Shown: positions 13,590-22,479 of the stretch, piece after piece
Numbering within the stretch: position 1 is the stretch's first letter
Layout of the letters: each line of letters begins with the position of its first letter
Source: DAOTUL01 sp034437435
GTDB lineage: Bacteria; Chloroflexota; Anaerolineae; Aggregatilineales; Phototrophicaceae
Length of the DNA stretch: 29,508 nucleotides
NCBI GenBank assembly: GCA_964417785.1
Contig: CAYQJO010000026.1
Span: 1 to 29,508 of the forward strand
Reading direction: 5' to 3'
Made by a program: the position numbers and the translations under genes
The notes under the pieces: generated by a model
What the model was told of the DNA's origin: nothing
The model's database searches: none
The model's input: only the letters and a program-made list of their open reading frames with translations

Positions 13590-14917
13590 CGTCTCGCACT
13601 CAAAAATCCAGCACTGATCTGCGGTGCATCGCCAGCGCTCATCACGACAATCACCGCCGGAGCCAGAACCTCGCTGACAAGCAGCGTGGTGGTATCTGCC
13701 AACCCACCACTATACCGGGAATCGGGATGGCGGATGCGGCTGGCCGTCCATGATCCGTCCACACCCACAATTGGAGCTTCTCGCGCTGCGTAAATATCGG
13801 TGACAATCACATGATCGGCGGCATCAAACGCGCTGGCATAATCTTCGATCAGGGTGCGGGTGCGCGTGTACATGTGCGGCTGCCACACCGCCCAGACAGC
13901 CCGACCAGGATAACGCTGGCGGGCCGCTTCCAGCGTCACGCCGATTGCCGTTGGATGATGGGCGTAGTCATCTATTACCACCACATCATTGACCTCGCCG
14001 CGTATTTCAAAGCGCCGTCCGGTGGAGCGGTAGGTCGCCAGCGCTGCGAAGGCTTCCGGCTGCAAATCGACCGCCAGCAGCGCCGCCAGCGCATTGAGTG
14101 CGTTGTGATCCCCCGGCAGATCGAGCCGCACTCGACCGATCACCCGGTCGCCATGCATCACATCAAACTGGTCCGGTTCGCCTCCGATCAACCGGTAATC
14201 ACCCTGGCTGCCATAAGTGGTGACCTCTCGCGACGACTCCGCCGCCGCTCGCAGCGCCAACGGACTATCACTGCACACAATCAGCCGCCCTGGATGCGTC
14301 GTCTCGCCAGGGATGCGCAGGAAACGGATAAAAGAGCCTAACATGGCAGCTTCTGAGGTAAAATAATCGGGATGGTCGTATTCCAGATTGGTCAGGACCA
14401 CCACATCCGGACGCAGCCCATGAAACATGTCGCCGTATTCGTCGGCTTCGATGACAAAGGCATCACCGCTGCCAACTCCGGCGTTGGTGTTGGTGTTCGC
14501 CATCACACCACCGACAATGTAACTCGGATCGTGACCACACTCTCGCAGCAAATGGACGATCATGGCGGTGGTGGTGGTCTTACCGTGTGTCCCGGCCACC
14601 GCAATCACTTTTTTGCCACGCATCAACTGCGCCATGTAGTCCCTGCGCCGGTAAACAGGAATCCCGCTGGCCCGCGCCGCCGCCAGTTCAACATGGTCAT
14701 CGGGTACCGCCGAAGTCGCCAGCACCAGATCGGCTCCCTGTACATGGTCAGCGGCGTGACCTTGATGCACAATCGCGCCTCCCGCCACCAGTGCTGCAGT
14801 CAGGCTGTTGCCAGCACTGCGATCACTGCCACTGATCGTGTTACCCTGCAACAGGAGAATGCGGGCGATAGCCGACATCCCCGCACCGCCGATACCGACA
14901 ATATGAATTCGCTGCAT
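13586..14917 (-). CDS. murC: UDP-N-acetylmuramate--L-alanine ligase MurC
   Basis: MurC adds the first amino acid of the peptidoglycan stem peptide to UDP-MurNAc, using ATP. The 443-residue protein has the Rossmann N-terminus IHIVGIGGAGMSAIARIL, P-loop GTHGKTTTT (109-117), the Mur-ligase acidic motif EADEYGDMF and DDYAHHPTAIG. An in-frame TTG at 14923 overlaps the end of the upstream membrane-protein gene. ATG 14915-14917 is chosen, 2 bases after that stop. No clear ribosome site is seen, so initiation probably depends on translation of the upstream gene. Confidence 0.96.
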   Translation of the reverse strand: MQRIHIVGIGGAGMSAIARILLLQGNTISGSDRSAGNSLTAALVAGGAIVHQGHAADHVQGADLVLATSAVPDDHVELAAARASGIPVYRRRDYMAQLMRGKKVIAVAGTHGKTTTTAMIVHLLRECGHDPSYIVGGVMANTNTNAGVGSGDAFVIEADEYGDMFHGLRPDVVVLTNLEYDHPDYFTSEAAMLGSFIRFLRIPGETTHPGRLIVCSDSPLALRAAAESSREVTTYGSQGDYRLIGGEPDQFDVMHGDRVIGRVRLDLPGDHNALNALAALLAVDLQPEAFAALATYRSTGRRFEIRGEVNDVVVIDDYAHHPTAIGVTLEAARQRYPGRAVWAVWQPHMYTRTRTLIEDYASAFDAADHVIVTDIYAAREAPIVGVDGSWTASRIRHPDSRYSGGLADTTTLLVSEVLAPAVIVVMSAGDAPQISAGFLSARR

Positions 14918-14919
14918 GG

Positions 14920-15450
14920 TCAAAGTACAATCAGAACAATCAAAAAGAGGACGATGATACCCACCAGCAGAAAATCACCGCTGCCGCCCACACCGCCGCT
15001 GAGGATCACCAGCGGGATCGCGTTGAGCATCTCAGCGCTGGGGGAATCGGGTGCCGGGGCCAGCACCAGCGGCGAAAAAGGGTACTCGTTGACATCCAGG
15101 AAGTACCAGAGTGTCCCACCGATCAAATAGCCGTTGACCGCACCAACCAGCGCCCCCAGGATTTCCGATTGGAGACGATTTTCGGACTCGCGACCTTCTC
15201 CCGTGAAGCTGCGATTCTGGTAGGCGAAAAACACGATCAGCAAGAAAATGCCGGCCTGGATGAAAAACACCTGGTCCCGGCTGAAACGCAGCAGGATCGT
15301 GCCGCGCAGCACCGAGTCGAACTGGAATAGGAAGAAAGCTCCCAGCATCACACCGGCCAGCGCAATCACCTCACGGTTCCAGCCACGCAGGAATCCGATC
15401 ACGCTGCCAAAGGCCGCCAGAATCCACATCATGGAATAAAGCTGGACCAT
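14920..15450 (-). CDS. Multi-pass membrane protein B of a tandem pair (CvpA-like?)
   Basis: The 176-residue protein has about four to five hydrophobic segments and the motif GFLRGWNREVIALAGVMLG near the N-terminus. Further motifs are FFAYQNRS in the middle, LGALVGAVNGYLIGGTLWYF, and a very hydrophobic C-terminus (VLFLIVLIVL). The same layout and spacing occur in the adjacent upstream gene (15452-15988), so the two are paralogues from a tandem duplication. The N-terminal 'G..RGW..E' helix resembles CvpA/colicin-V-production-type membrane proteins; that is a weak family guess. It starts 1 base after its paralogue and ends 2 bases before murC, so it is part of the same operon. A role in envelope synthesis is inferred from position only. 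Confidence 0.8.
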   Translation of the reverse strand: MVQLYSMMWILAAFGSVIGFLRGWNREVIALAGVMLGAFFLFQFDSVLRGTILLRFSRDQVFFIQAGIFLLIVFFAYQNRSFTGEGRESENRLQSEILGALVGAVNGYLIGGTLWYFLDVNEYPFSPLVLAPAPDSPSAEMLNAIPLVILSGGVGGSGDFLLVGIIVLFLIVLIVL

Positions 15451-15451
15451 C

Positions 15452-15988
15452 TCAAATCACAATCAGCACAATCAAGAACAAGACAATTACGGCTGCCGCC
15501 AGCAGATTACCGTCGCCGCCGCCCAGAACCGCCAGTGGCAGCGAGTCGACAAAATCAGCGCTGGGTGAACCAGCGGGTGGCGCAGTGATATACGGGCTGA
15601 GTGGATAACCACCGTCGTCCATGAAGTACCAGATGGTCCCCCAGACCAGATACCCGTTCACAAAACCGACGATTCCACCCAGCACACTCGCCTGCAAGTT
15701 ATCACGCCCGTCGCCGCCACGCCGACTGCGGGACTCGCCACCGATTAAGGCGCGGGTCTGGTAGGCAAAAAACACAATGGAGGCGAATATCACCGTTCGG
15801 GCCAGAAATTGCTGTTCCGGCGGCACACCGACCAGCAAGGTATCCAGCACATCATCGAACTCATACAGCGCAAATAACCCCAGGATCACGCCCGATGTGG
15901 CGATGATCTCTTTGTTCCAACCGCGTGTGAAGCCGATATAGCCGAAGACCAGTGCCATAGACCACATCAAAATCGTAAGCTGTATCAT
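15452..15988 (-). CDS. Multi-pass membrane protein A of a tandem pair (CvpA-like?)
   Basis: The 178-residue protein is paralogous to the next gene. Matching segments are GFTRGWNKEIIATSGVILG, FFAYQTRA, LGGIVGFVNGYLVWGTIWYF, YPLSPYITAP and the C-terminal VLFLIVLIVI. A short charged loop (SRSRRGGDGRD) precedes the third hydrophobic region. The frame is open to 16063 inside murG, but ATG 15986-15988 overlaps the murG stop (ATGA) and matches the start of the paralogue. Function is unknown. Placement between murG and murC and coupled translation suggest a role with lipid II synthesis or division. Confidence 0.8.
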   Translation of the reverse strand: MIQLTILMWSMALVFGYIGFTRGWNKEIIATSGVILGLFALYEFDDVLDTLLVGVPPEQQFLARTVIFASIVFFAYQTRALIGGESRSRRGGDGRDNLQASVLGGIVGFVNGYLVWGTIWYFMDDGGYPLSPYITAPPAGSPSADFVDSLPLAVLGGGDGNLLAAAVIVLFLIVLIVI

Positions 15989-17070
15989 GATACGAGACCT
16001 GCCAGTGTACGTGCCAGATTCGCCGCACCGTCCGGTTGGGCCAGTGCCGCCGCACTGCTGCACATGGACGCCAGACGCGCCGAATCACCCAATAAGGTCT
16101 GGATCAGCGGCAGCAGTTCACCCGCCACCCGCTCTTCGTCTAACCGTACCGCCGCCCCCCGCTCGGATAGATAGTCCGCGTTGACCTGCTGGTAGCGCCA
16201 GCTATAGGCCAGCGGGATCAAAATCGACGGTAGCTGAAAATAAGGAAACTCGCCCAGGATACTGGCTCCGGCGCGACACACGGCCAGATCGGCAGCGGCG
16301 AATGCCAGTCCGATGTCGTCCAGATATGCATACGGGTGATAGTGTGGGTGGGCGTCAATTTGCCGCTGCGACCGCTCCCAGTCGAGTGTCCCTGTCACAT
16401 GGATCACCTGCACACCTGCTGCCAGTAAGTCGGCCACAATCTCACCAAATGCGATATTGATGGCTCGCGATCCCCGGCTGCCACCGAACACCAGCAGTGT
16501 TTGCCGCTCTGGATCGAGTCCGAAATGCCGCTGCCCTTCGGTACGGGTGGCCTGGCGCATGTGTTGGCGCAGCGGATAGCCGGTGACAACGGTTTTCTGC
16601 CGGTTGAAGAAGCGGGCCGACTCCGGCACAGTCAGGGCGATAGTGTGTGCCAGCGGGCGCAGCGTCTTGATCGTCAGGCCCGGCTCAATGTCAGGCAGAT
16701 AGATGAGGAGCGGCACACCCAACACACGGGCCGCCAGCGCCACCGGCAAACTGACCCACCCACCGGTCGACAGAATGGCCTGCGGCTTGCGCCGGCGCAG
16801 CAGAAAAAACGCCTGGACGGTGCCGAGGCTCAGCTTCGCCAGACTGGTTAACAGACGGATCGGATTGACCCCATGCAGTGGACCGGCATACACCTCGTCT
16901 TGGGCCGCAAACGCAATACCGGCTTTCTGCACCAGCGGGCGCTCAAATCCCCCGACCGTTCCCACGAAATAGAGCGCAACATCCCGATACAGATCAAGCA
17001 TCGACTCGGCTGCGGCCAGTGCGGGATATACGTGTCCGCCCGTTCCGCCGGCGGCGATCATAATGCGCAA
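15985..17070 (-). CDS. murG: MurG, UDP-GlcNAc:lipid I GlcNAc transferase
   Basis: MurG converts lipid I to lipid II on the inner face of the cytoplasmic membrane. The 361-residue GT-B enzyme has the N-terminal glycine loop AAGGTGGHVYPAL, STGGWVSLPVALAA, VFGGSRGSRAIN and the UDP-GlcNAc-binding stretch CRAGASILGEFPYFQLPSIL. The TTG at 17068-17070 is preferred over the ATG at 17076. A perfect GGAGG lies 7 bases before TTG but almost touches the ATG, and MRIMIAAGGTGGH is the usual family start. The first 77 bases overlap the 3' end of ftsW in another frame. Confidence 0.95.
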   Translation of the reverse strand: MRIMIAAGGTGGHVYPALAAAESMLDLYRDVALYFVGTVGGFERPLVQKAGIAFAAQDEVYAGPLHGVNPIRLLTSLAKLSLGTVQAFFLLRRRKPQAILSTGGWVSLPVALAARVLGVPLLIYLPDIEPGLTIKTLRPLAHTIALTVPESARFFNRQKTVVTGYPLRQHMRQATRTEGQRHFGLDPERQTLLVFGGSRGSRAINIAFGEIVADLLAAGVQVIHVTGTLDWERSQRQIDAHPHYHPYAYLDDIGLAFAAADLAVCRAGASILGEFPYFQLPSILIPLAYSWRYQQVNADYLSERGAAVRLDEERVAGELLPLIQTLLGDSARLASMCSSAAALAQPDGAANLARTLAGLVS

Positions 17071-18262
17071 CAGCATCCCTCCGTTCGGGTGTGTTCTGCC
17101 GAATAATCGTCTGTCGCTGGATGCTCAGGAGCAGCCCGACTCCGACCATCAGCACCACCAGCGAAGACCCGCCGAAACTGATAAACGGCAGGGGTAGCCC
17201 CGTCGGCGGCACCAACGCCGTCATCACGGCGATGTTGAGCATGGCTTTGGCTGCCACCCAGATCGTAATCCCGGCGGCCATGAGCGAGCTAAACGCATCC
17301 GATGCCTGCCGGGCGATGGCAAAACCACGTAATGTGAACACGATATAGAGCATGATGACTACACCCGCGCCGAGAACACCCAGTTCCTCACCGATCACGG
17401 CGAAAATGCTGTCGGTATGGGGCGCAGGCAGCGCCAGGAACTTGCCCTCACTCTCACCCAATCCCAGGCCGGTCCAGCCGCCATAGCTGAGCGAGATGAT
17501 CGCCTGCTGGGTGTGCCATGTGGCCGCCGTCAGGTCGGTGATACCAGCAAAATAGCTGTCCACACGATCCGAAGCATAATCCGGCAGGAGGTTCAGGTTC
17601 ACCACCATAAGAACCAGGACACCCAATACACCGGCCAGTGTAAAAATCTGGCGCATATCGGCCCCGGCCAGAAAAAACATCAAACTGGAGGTGATAAAAA
17701 TGACGGCTGCGGTACTCAGGTCCGGTTGCAACACCACCAACCCGGTGACGATGCTGACCAGCACGATAAACGGTACCAGACCAAAGGCCACACTCTGCAC
17801 CTGCATCCGGCGTGAGCCAAGCCAGGCAGACAGGTAGATAATCATCGCCAGTTCGGAAAACTCACCCGGCTGGAAACGACCGTTAATCAACGCACGGCGA
17901 GCGCCAAAGGTGTCATCGCCGAAAAGCAGCACCGAAATCAGGAAACTGATCGCCATCAGCATGATGATTACCGCCGACCGGCGGACGATGCGCGGGTTTA
18001 GCATGGAGAAGACCAGCATGGCGATGAAGCCGATAATCACATTGCGTACATGCTGAAACAAAACAGCGGTTTCGCTGCCAAATTCCGCCAGACTCCAGTC
18101 GAAGGTCGCGCTAAAGACCATCATCAACCCCAACGCCAGCAGCATACCGATAACCACAATCAGCGGTTTATCCAACGTGTACCAGAACGTTGATCTCTGT
18201 TCCTGTCGCACTGCCGTGCGCGGTTGAAAGTCGTCTTCTACAAAATGCGGACGATCCGTCAT
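16994..18262 (-). CDS. ftsW: FtsW, SEDS-family peptidoglycan glycosyltransferase of the divisome
   Basis: FtsW polymerises lipid II at the septum together with FtsI. The 422-residue protein has about ten membrane helices. SEDS motifs include APHTDSIFAVIGEELGVLG, with the conserved Asp, and LPFISFGGSSLVVLMVGVG in the last helices. The tail after LLSIQRQ is short, basic and Arg-rich (AHYDRRRRNGRTRISRTGRS) and is encoded almost entirely in the overlap with murG. ATG 18260-18262 follows an AGGA site. The open frame continues to 18295, but no better start is seen there. The gap to murD upstream is 66 bases. Confidence 0.95.
   Translation of the reverse strand: MTDRPHFVEDDFQPRTAVRQEQRSTFWYTLDKPLIVVIGMLLALGLMMVFSATFDWSLAEFGSETAVLFQHVRNVIIGFIAMLVFSMLNPRIVRRSAVIIMLMAISFLISVLLFGDDTFGARRALINGRFQPGEFSELAMIIYLSAWLGSRRMQVQSVAFGLVPFIVLVSIVTGLVVLQPDLSTAAVIFITSSLMFFLAGADMRQIFTLAGVLGVLVLMVVNLNLLPDYASDRVDSYFAGITDLTAATWHTQQAIISLSYGGWTGLGLGESEGKFLALPAPHTDSIFAVIGEELGVLGAGVVIMLYIVFTLRGFAIARQASDAFSSLMAAGITIWVAAKAMLNIAVMTALVPPTGLPLPFISFGGSSLVVLMVGVGLLLSIQRQTIIRQNTPERRDAVAHYDRRRRNGRTRISRTGRSRVDA
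17077..17082 (-). promoter_or_regulatory. Ribosome binding site deciding the murG start
   Basis: GGAGGG on the minus strand lies inside ftsW. It is 7 bases (counted from GGAGG) before TTG 17068-17070 but only about 1 base before the ATG at 17076. This favours the TTG start. Confidence 0.65.
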
Positions 18263-18328
18263 CACAATTCCTGTATCAATCCCGTCTGGAGCCATTATAG
18301 CGGTTTTATCGGTGTCACAACAATCAGG

Positions 18329-19696
18329 CTAAAGCGCCATCACCATCCGCCGGAAATGCTCACCCCGCTCGGCAAAATCCGCATAGGCGTCGTAGCTGGT
18401 CCCGCCGGGTGACAGCAGCACAACATCCCCGTCCTGGGCGATGCGCACGGCTTCATTCACCGCATCTTCCAGGCTTTCCACCCGGACCACCGACCCCGCT
18501 CCACCGAGCTTGGTGGCGGTCTCTACCACAATATCACCATCGCGGCCAAAGGCGATGATTTTGCGCGTCTTATACAACGCCAGCGCCACCATCTCCTCCC
18601 ACGAGAGTTTTTTGTCGGCACCACCCGCCAGCAAGATCAACGGCTCAGTGTAGCTGTTGAGCGCCGCCACCACCCGCTCCGGTGCGGTGGCGATGCTGTC
18701 GTTGACGTAAGTCACGCCGTTGAGGACCCGTACCGTTTCCAGGCGATGCGGCACGGCTTTGAACTCGCGCACCGCCTCGCCGATAGTCTCTGGCGCGACC
18801 CCGCTGACACCGGCCAGCGCACAGGCCGCCAGCACATTCATCAGGTTATGGTCACCACGCAGGGGGACATCGTTCAAATCGCAGACGATATGCGGGTCAC
18901 CATCCGGGCTGGCGAGTCCGGCCACGGCCAGACGTTCACCGATCATGAATGCGCCGTCGGTGACAATCTCGCGCTGGCTAAACCAGAGCAAATCGCCCTT
19001 TACCAAAGGCTGGTAAGCGCGGCTGCCCGCATCATCCCGGTTGAGCAAGACAGCCTCACCCACGCCCTGATGGGCCATGATGTTGGCTTTGGCCTGCATA
19101 TAGTTTTCCATCGTGCCATGACGGTCCAGATGATTCGGCGTCACATTCAGGATGGCGGCGACGGACGGACTGGTGAAGACCAGTTCAAGCTGAAAGCTGG
19201 AAAGTTCCATCACCACCTGATGTTCGGGCCGGATACCCATCATAACATCCAGCAGCACATTACCGATGTTGCCACCGACCCAGGTACTATAACCGGCCCT
19301 GCGCATGATGTCACCGACGAGTGCGGTGGTGGTCGTCTTACCAGCACTGCCAGTGATACCGATAATGGGTGCAGGGCAGCGTTCCAGGAACAACTGCGCG
19401 TCGTTGGTGATGGGCATCTGGCGGGCCTGCGCCTGCTGAATCAGCGACAAATCGAGCGGCACCCCACCCGAAACACAGACAATCTCCACCATATCCAATA
19501 ACTGCTCCGGATGCTCACCCAGAACGAATTCAACACCTCGAAAGTCACGGGGGTCGGCGTCCAGGTCGTCCAGCGGCCGGCGGTCATTAACAATCGCCCG
19601 TGCACCGATGGTGGGCAACCAGCGAGCCAGCGCCTGCCCCTGACGCCCGAACCCGATCACCAGAATCCGCCGTCCGGAAAGCAAATCAGCCTGCAT
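18329..19696 (-). CDS. murD: UDP-N-acetylmuramoylalanine--D-glutamate ligase MurD
   Basis: MurD adds D-glutamate to UDP-MurNAc-L-Ala. The 455-residue protein has an N-terminal Rossmann segment RRILVIGFGRQGQALARWL, P-loop ITGSAGKTTTT, NVTPNHLDRHGTMENYMQAK and the C-terminal region VNDSIATAPERVVAAL with LLSPGGTSYDAYADFAERG, all typical of MurD. ATG 19694-19696 follows an AGAGG site and starts 11 bases after mraY. The frame extends to 19792 inside mraY without support. Confidence 0.96.
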   Translation of the reverse strand: MQADLLSGRRILVIGFGRQGQALARWLPTIGARAIVNDRRPLDDLDADPRDFRGVEFVLGEHPEQLLDMVEIVCVSGGVPLDLSLIQQAQARQMPITNDAQLFLERCPAPIIGITGSAGKTTTTALVGDIMRRAGYSTWVGGNIGNVLLDVMMGIRPEHQVVMELSSFQLELVFTSPSVAAILNVTPNHLDRHGTMENYMQAKANIMAHQGVGEAVLLNRDDAGSRAYQPLVKGDLLWFSQREIVTDGAFMIGERLAVAGLASPDGDPHIVCDLNDVPLRGDHNLMNVLAACALAGVSGVAPETIGEAVREFKAVPHRLETVRVLNGVTYVNDSIATAPERVVAALNSYTEPLILLAGGADKKLSWEEMVALALYKTRKIIAFGRDGDIVVETATKLGGAGSVVRVESLEDAVNEAVRIAQDGDVVLLSPGGTSYDAYADFAERGEHFRRMVMAL

Positions 19697-19707
19697 CAAA
19701 CATCCTC

Positions 19708-20736
19708 TCAGATAATTGCCAGGGCGATCCCAATCATGGCGGAGATCAAACCGACCAGCCAGAATCGCTGCACAATCTGCGTTTCGCTCCACCCGCCCAG
19801 TTCAAAATGGTTATGCAGCGGCGACATACGGAATAACCGCCGGTCCTCACCCAGATAGCGGCGACTGTATTTGGCCGAGGCCACCTGCAAGATCACGGAG
19901 ATGGTCTCCGCCACCGGCACAATAGCGATGATCGGCAGCAGCAGCCATTGGCCGGTCATCACGGCAACGGTGCCGAGCGTCGCACCCAGCGCCAGCGATC
20001 CCGTGTCGCCCATGAACATCTGGGCCGGGTGGGCATTATACCAGAGGAAGGCGAAGCAAGCGCCCACCATCACGAAGCACAACTGCACCAGGAAGGTCTG
20101 CCCCTGAAGATGGGCGATCACGCCGTAAGCACCGAAGGCGCTGGCGGTGATGATCCCGGCCAACCCGTCCAGACCGTCCGTCAGGTTGACGGCGTTGGAC
20201 ATACCGATGATGATGAACATGGTCAGTGGGATGAAGATCACCGGCGTCAGCGGCAGCGAGAAGCGAAACAGCGGCAGATACACCTCGTTGGCGAAGGAGA
20301 AACCGCCCTCTACCTGTGAGATAACCACCGCCGCGATACCGGAGAGAACCATTTGCCCTATAAGCTTCTGGCGTGGGGTAATGCCAGTGCCAACCGGGCC
20401 ACGCGAGCGGCGAATACCGGTCCAATCGTCGATGAGGCCGAGAACGGCAAAGCCCAACAACACAAACAGCGGCAGAAAGGTACTGGCACCACTGCCAGTA
20501 CGGGCTACCTGGGCGATATTAAGCGCGAAGACGATCAAAACCACCGGAACCACGATCAGGATACCGCCCATGGTGGGCGTGCCGACTTTTTTCTGATGCT
20601 GCTCGCTCAACTCCGCTTGAATCTGCTTACCCATACGGAGACGGCGCAGAATTTCAACAAACGGCCCGCCCCAGATCACGCCCAGAGTGAACGTAATCAT
20701 GCCGACCGTCAATGACAGGGAAAGTCCATCACCCAT
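19708..20736 (-). CDS. mraY: Phospho-N-acetylmuramoyl-pentapeptide transferase MraY
   Basis: MraY transfers phospho-MurNAc-pentapeptide to undecaprenyl phosphate, making lipid I in the membrane. The 342-residue protein has about ten membrane helices. Family motifs are QKKVGTPTMGGILI, the Asp-containing LIDDWTGIRR, GMSNAVNLTDGLDGLAG and the His-rich loop SPLHNHFELGGWSE before the last helix. Its ATG is 3 bases after the stop of the penicillin-binding protein gene, consistent with a single transcript. Length is close to the family norm. Confidence 0.96.
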   Translation of the reverse strand: MGDGLSLSLTVGMITFTLGVIWGGPFVEILRRLRMGKQIQAELSEQHQKKVGTPTMGGILIVVPVVLIVFALNIAQVARTGSGASTFLPLFVLLGFAVLGLIDDWTGIRRSRGPVGTGITPRQKLIGQMVLSGIAAVVISQVEGGFSFANEVYLPLFRFSLPLTPVIFIPLTMFIIIGMSNAVNLTDGLDGLAGIITASAFGAYGVIAHLQGQTFLVQLCFVMVGACFAFLWYNAHPAQMFMGDTGSLALGATLGTVAVMTGQWLLLPIIAIVPVAETISVILQVASAKYSRRYLGEDRRLFRMSPLHNHFELGGWSETQIVQRFWLVGLISAMIGIALAII

Positions 20737-20739
20737 ATG

Positions 20740-22479
20740 CTACTGTCCCGTTCCGTCAGCGACCAACACACCGCGCATATCATCCGCCGGGATTTCCAGC
20801 AGGACCACCAACCGCGACACCAGATCGCTGAAATAAGGCGCGACGACCTGACTGGCCCACCGTCCTGAACGCGGGCGATCCAGCATATACAGGACGCTCA
20901 CCTGGGGATCGTCGGCGGGGAGAAAGCCGATCACGCTCATGATGAACAGATCGGGCAGGTAATCAACCACGCCCCAGATTTGCGCCGTGCCAGTCTTGGC
21001 TGCGACCGTGTAACCGGGAACCTGAGCCATTTCGTCCAGACCGTTGTTCACCACATTGACCATCATATCGGTGACGGTATGGGCAGTCTCGGCGGAGATG
21101 GGCCGTTCCAGCGCGGTCGTGCGGGCATCATAAATCGTGTCACCATCCACAATCTGTGAGACGACACGCGGTTTCATCATCAAACCATCGTTGGCAATAG
21201 CATTGACGGCGGCCAACATTTGCAGCGACGTCACTGAGAGGCCCTGACCGAAGCTGTTGGTTGCCAGATCACTCTCACTCCACTCCCCTGAAAGATCGTT
21301 GGGTGTGCGCAGAATACCGGCCTCTTCGCCTTCGAGATCGACACGGGTCAGGCGGCCAATGCCGAAGAAATCCAGCCGCTCATAGAAGGTCTCCCAGCCC
21401 ATCTCACGGGCGATCACCGAGGTCCCCACATTGAGCGATTTAACCAGAACCTGGGTCGTATCCACGATGCCGTGTGCCTGGCGGTCCCAGTTCTGCACTC
21501 GGATACCGCCGATCTCGAACACGCCGGTATCGTTATACGTCCAATCCGGCGTGATCGTGCCGGTATCGAGGGCCGCAGCCACCGTCAGCAGCTTGAACAC
21601 CGACCCCGGCTCATAGGTATCGCTGATGGCCGGGTTGCGCAGATCGCGCTCGCTGACTTCGTAGAAGGCGTTAGGATCATACGAGGGATAGCTCGCCATC
21701 GCCAGAATATCGCCGTTGCGCGGATTCATTACGATGATCGTCCCACGCAGCGAGCCAGTCTCGGTGACAGCACGCTGCAATTCGCTTTCGACCAAAAACT
21801 GCACATCACGGTCCAGCGTGAGGACCAGACTGGCACCATCTTGCAGCGAAGCAGCCACATCTTCCGGGATGTCGAAGGGGATATTGCTGACTTCCTGATC
21901 TCGCGCCCGCCCGGATAGCCGCTGATTGTAATACCCCTCAACGCCGTATGCGCCACGTGCTTCCTCGCCAGTGCCGTAGACAAAGCCGATGACCTGCGCC
22001 CCCAGCGTCCCCTGCGGATAGAGACGGCGGTGGACGCGCTCGCTTTTGATCCCGAACAGGTCCAGGTCGCGAATCTCCTGCCAGGTCGTCGGACCGACCA
22101 CACCTAACGGCACGCCGCCGGTCTCATCGCTGTTCAGAATCTCGTAAATTTCGAACTCATCCTGATTCAGGATCAACGCCAACTGCGATGCGGTACGCGC
22201 CGGATTGGAGATCAAATTGGGGCTGACAAAAATCCGGTACTGGCGCGTGTTGACCGCCAGCGGGTTGCCGTTGCGGTCAAAAATCTGGCCGCGATCCGAC
22301 TCCACCCGTTCGGTACTGCCGGAACTGGCCTCACGCACGGCGGCGAACTCAGCCATCACACGCGGGTCTTGCGGAAACTGAAACGAGATCACCCGCAGCA
22401 GCAGCAGCAAACCCACCACCACCAATCCGATCAGCACAAACGGCGACCGCTGCCGCAGCATCTCCTGTTGTAGCGTCAT
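20740..22479 (-). CDS. ftsI: Division-specific class B penicillin-binding protein (FtsI/PBP2-like transpeptidase)
   Basis: The 579-residue protein cross-links septal peptidoglycan outside the membrane. It has one N-terminal helix (about 13-34), a pedestal/dimerisation domain (RGQIFDRNGNPLAVNTRQYR) and a transpeptidase domain. The latter carries the active-site tetrad Ser293-Val-Phe-Lys296 (EPGSVFKLL), SLN (348-350) and KTGT (495-498). There are no PASTA repeats at the C-terminus. ATG 22477-22479 follows a GGGAGAG site and overlaps the stop of the ftsL-like gene (ATGA). Position between ftsL and mraY agrees with FtsI rather than the elongation PBP2. Confidence 0.93.
   Translation of the reverse strand: MTLQQEMLRQRSPFVLIGLVVVGLLLLLRVISFQFPQDPRVMAEFAAVREASSGSTERVESDRGQIFDRNGNPLAVNTRQYRIFVSPNLISNPARTASQLALILNQDEFEIYEILNSDETGGVPLGVVGPTTWQEIRDLDLFGIKSERVHRRLYPQGTLGAQVIGFVYGTGEEARGAYGVEGYYNQRLSGRARDQEVSNIPFDIPEDVAASLQDGASLVLTLDRDVQFLVESELQRAVTETGSLRGTIIVMNPRNGDILAMASYPSYDPNAFYEVSERDLRNPAISDTYEPGSVFKLLTVAAALDTGTITPDWTYNDTGVFEIGGIRVQNWDRQAHGIVDTTQVLVKSLNVGTSVIAREMGWETFYERLDFFGIGRLTRVDLEGEEAGILRTPNDLSGEWSESDLATNSFGQGLSVTSLQMLAAVNAIANDGLMMKPRVVSQIVDGDTIYDARTTALERPISAETAHTVTDMMVNVVNNGLDEMAQVPGYTVAAKTGTAQIWGVVDYLPDLFIMSVIGFLPADDPQVSVLYMLDRPRSGRWASQVVAPYFSDLVSRLVVLLEIPADDMRGVLVADGTGQ

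Noticed and set aside
16994..17076. A frameshift or sequencing error joining ftsW and murG
   Set aside because: Both proteins have complete family-typical cores and murG has its own GGAGG site and start. The overlap looks genuine, though comparison with relatives would settle it.
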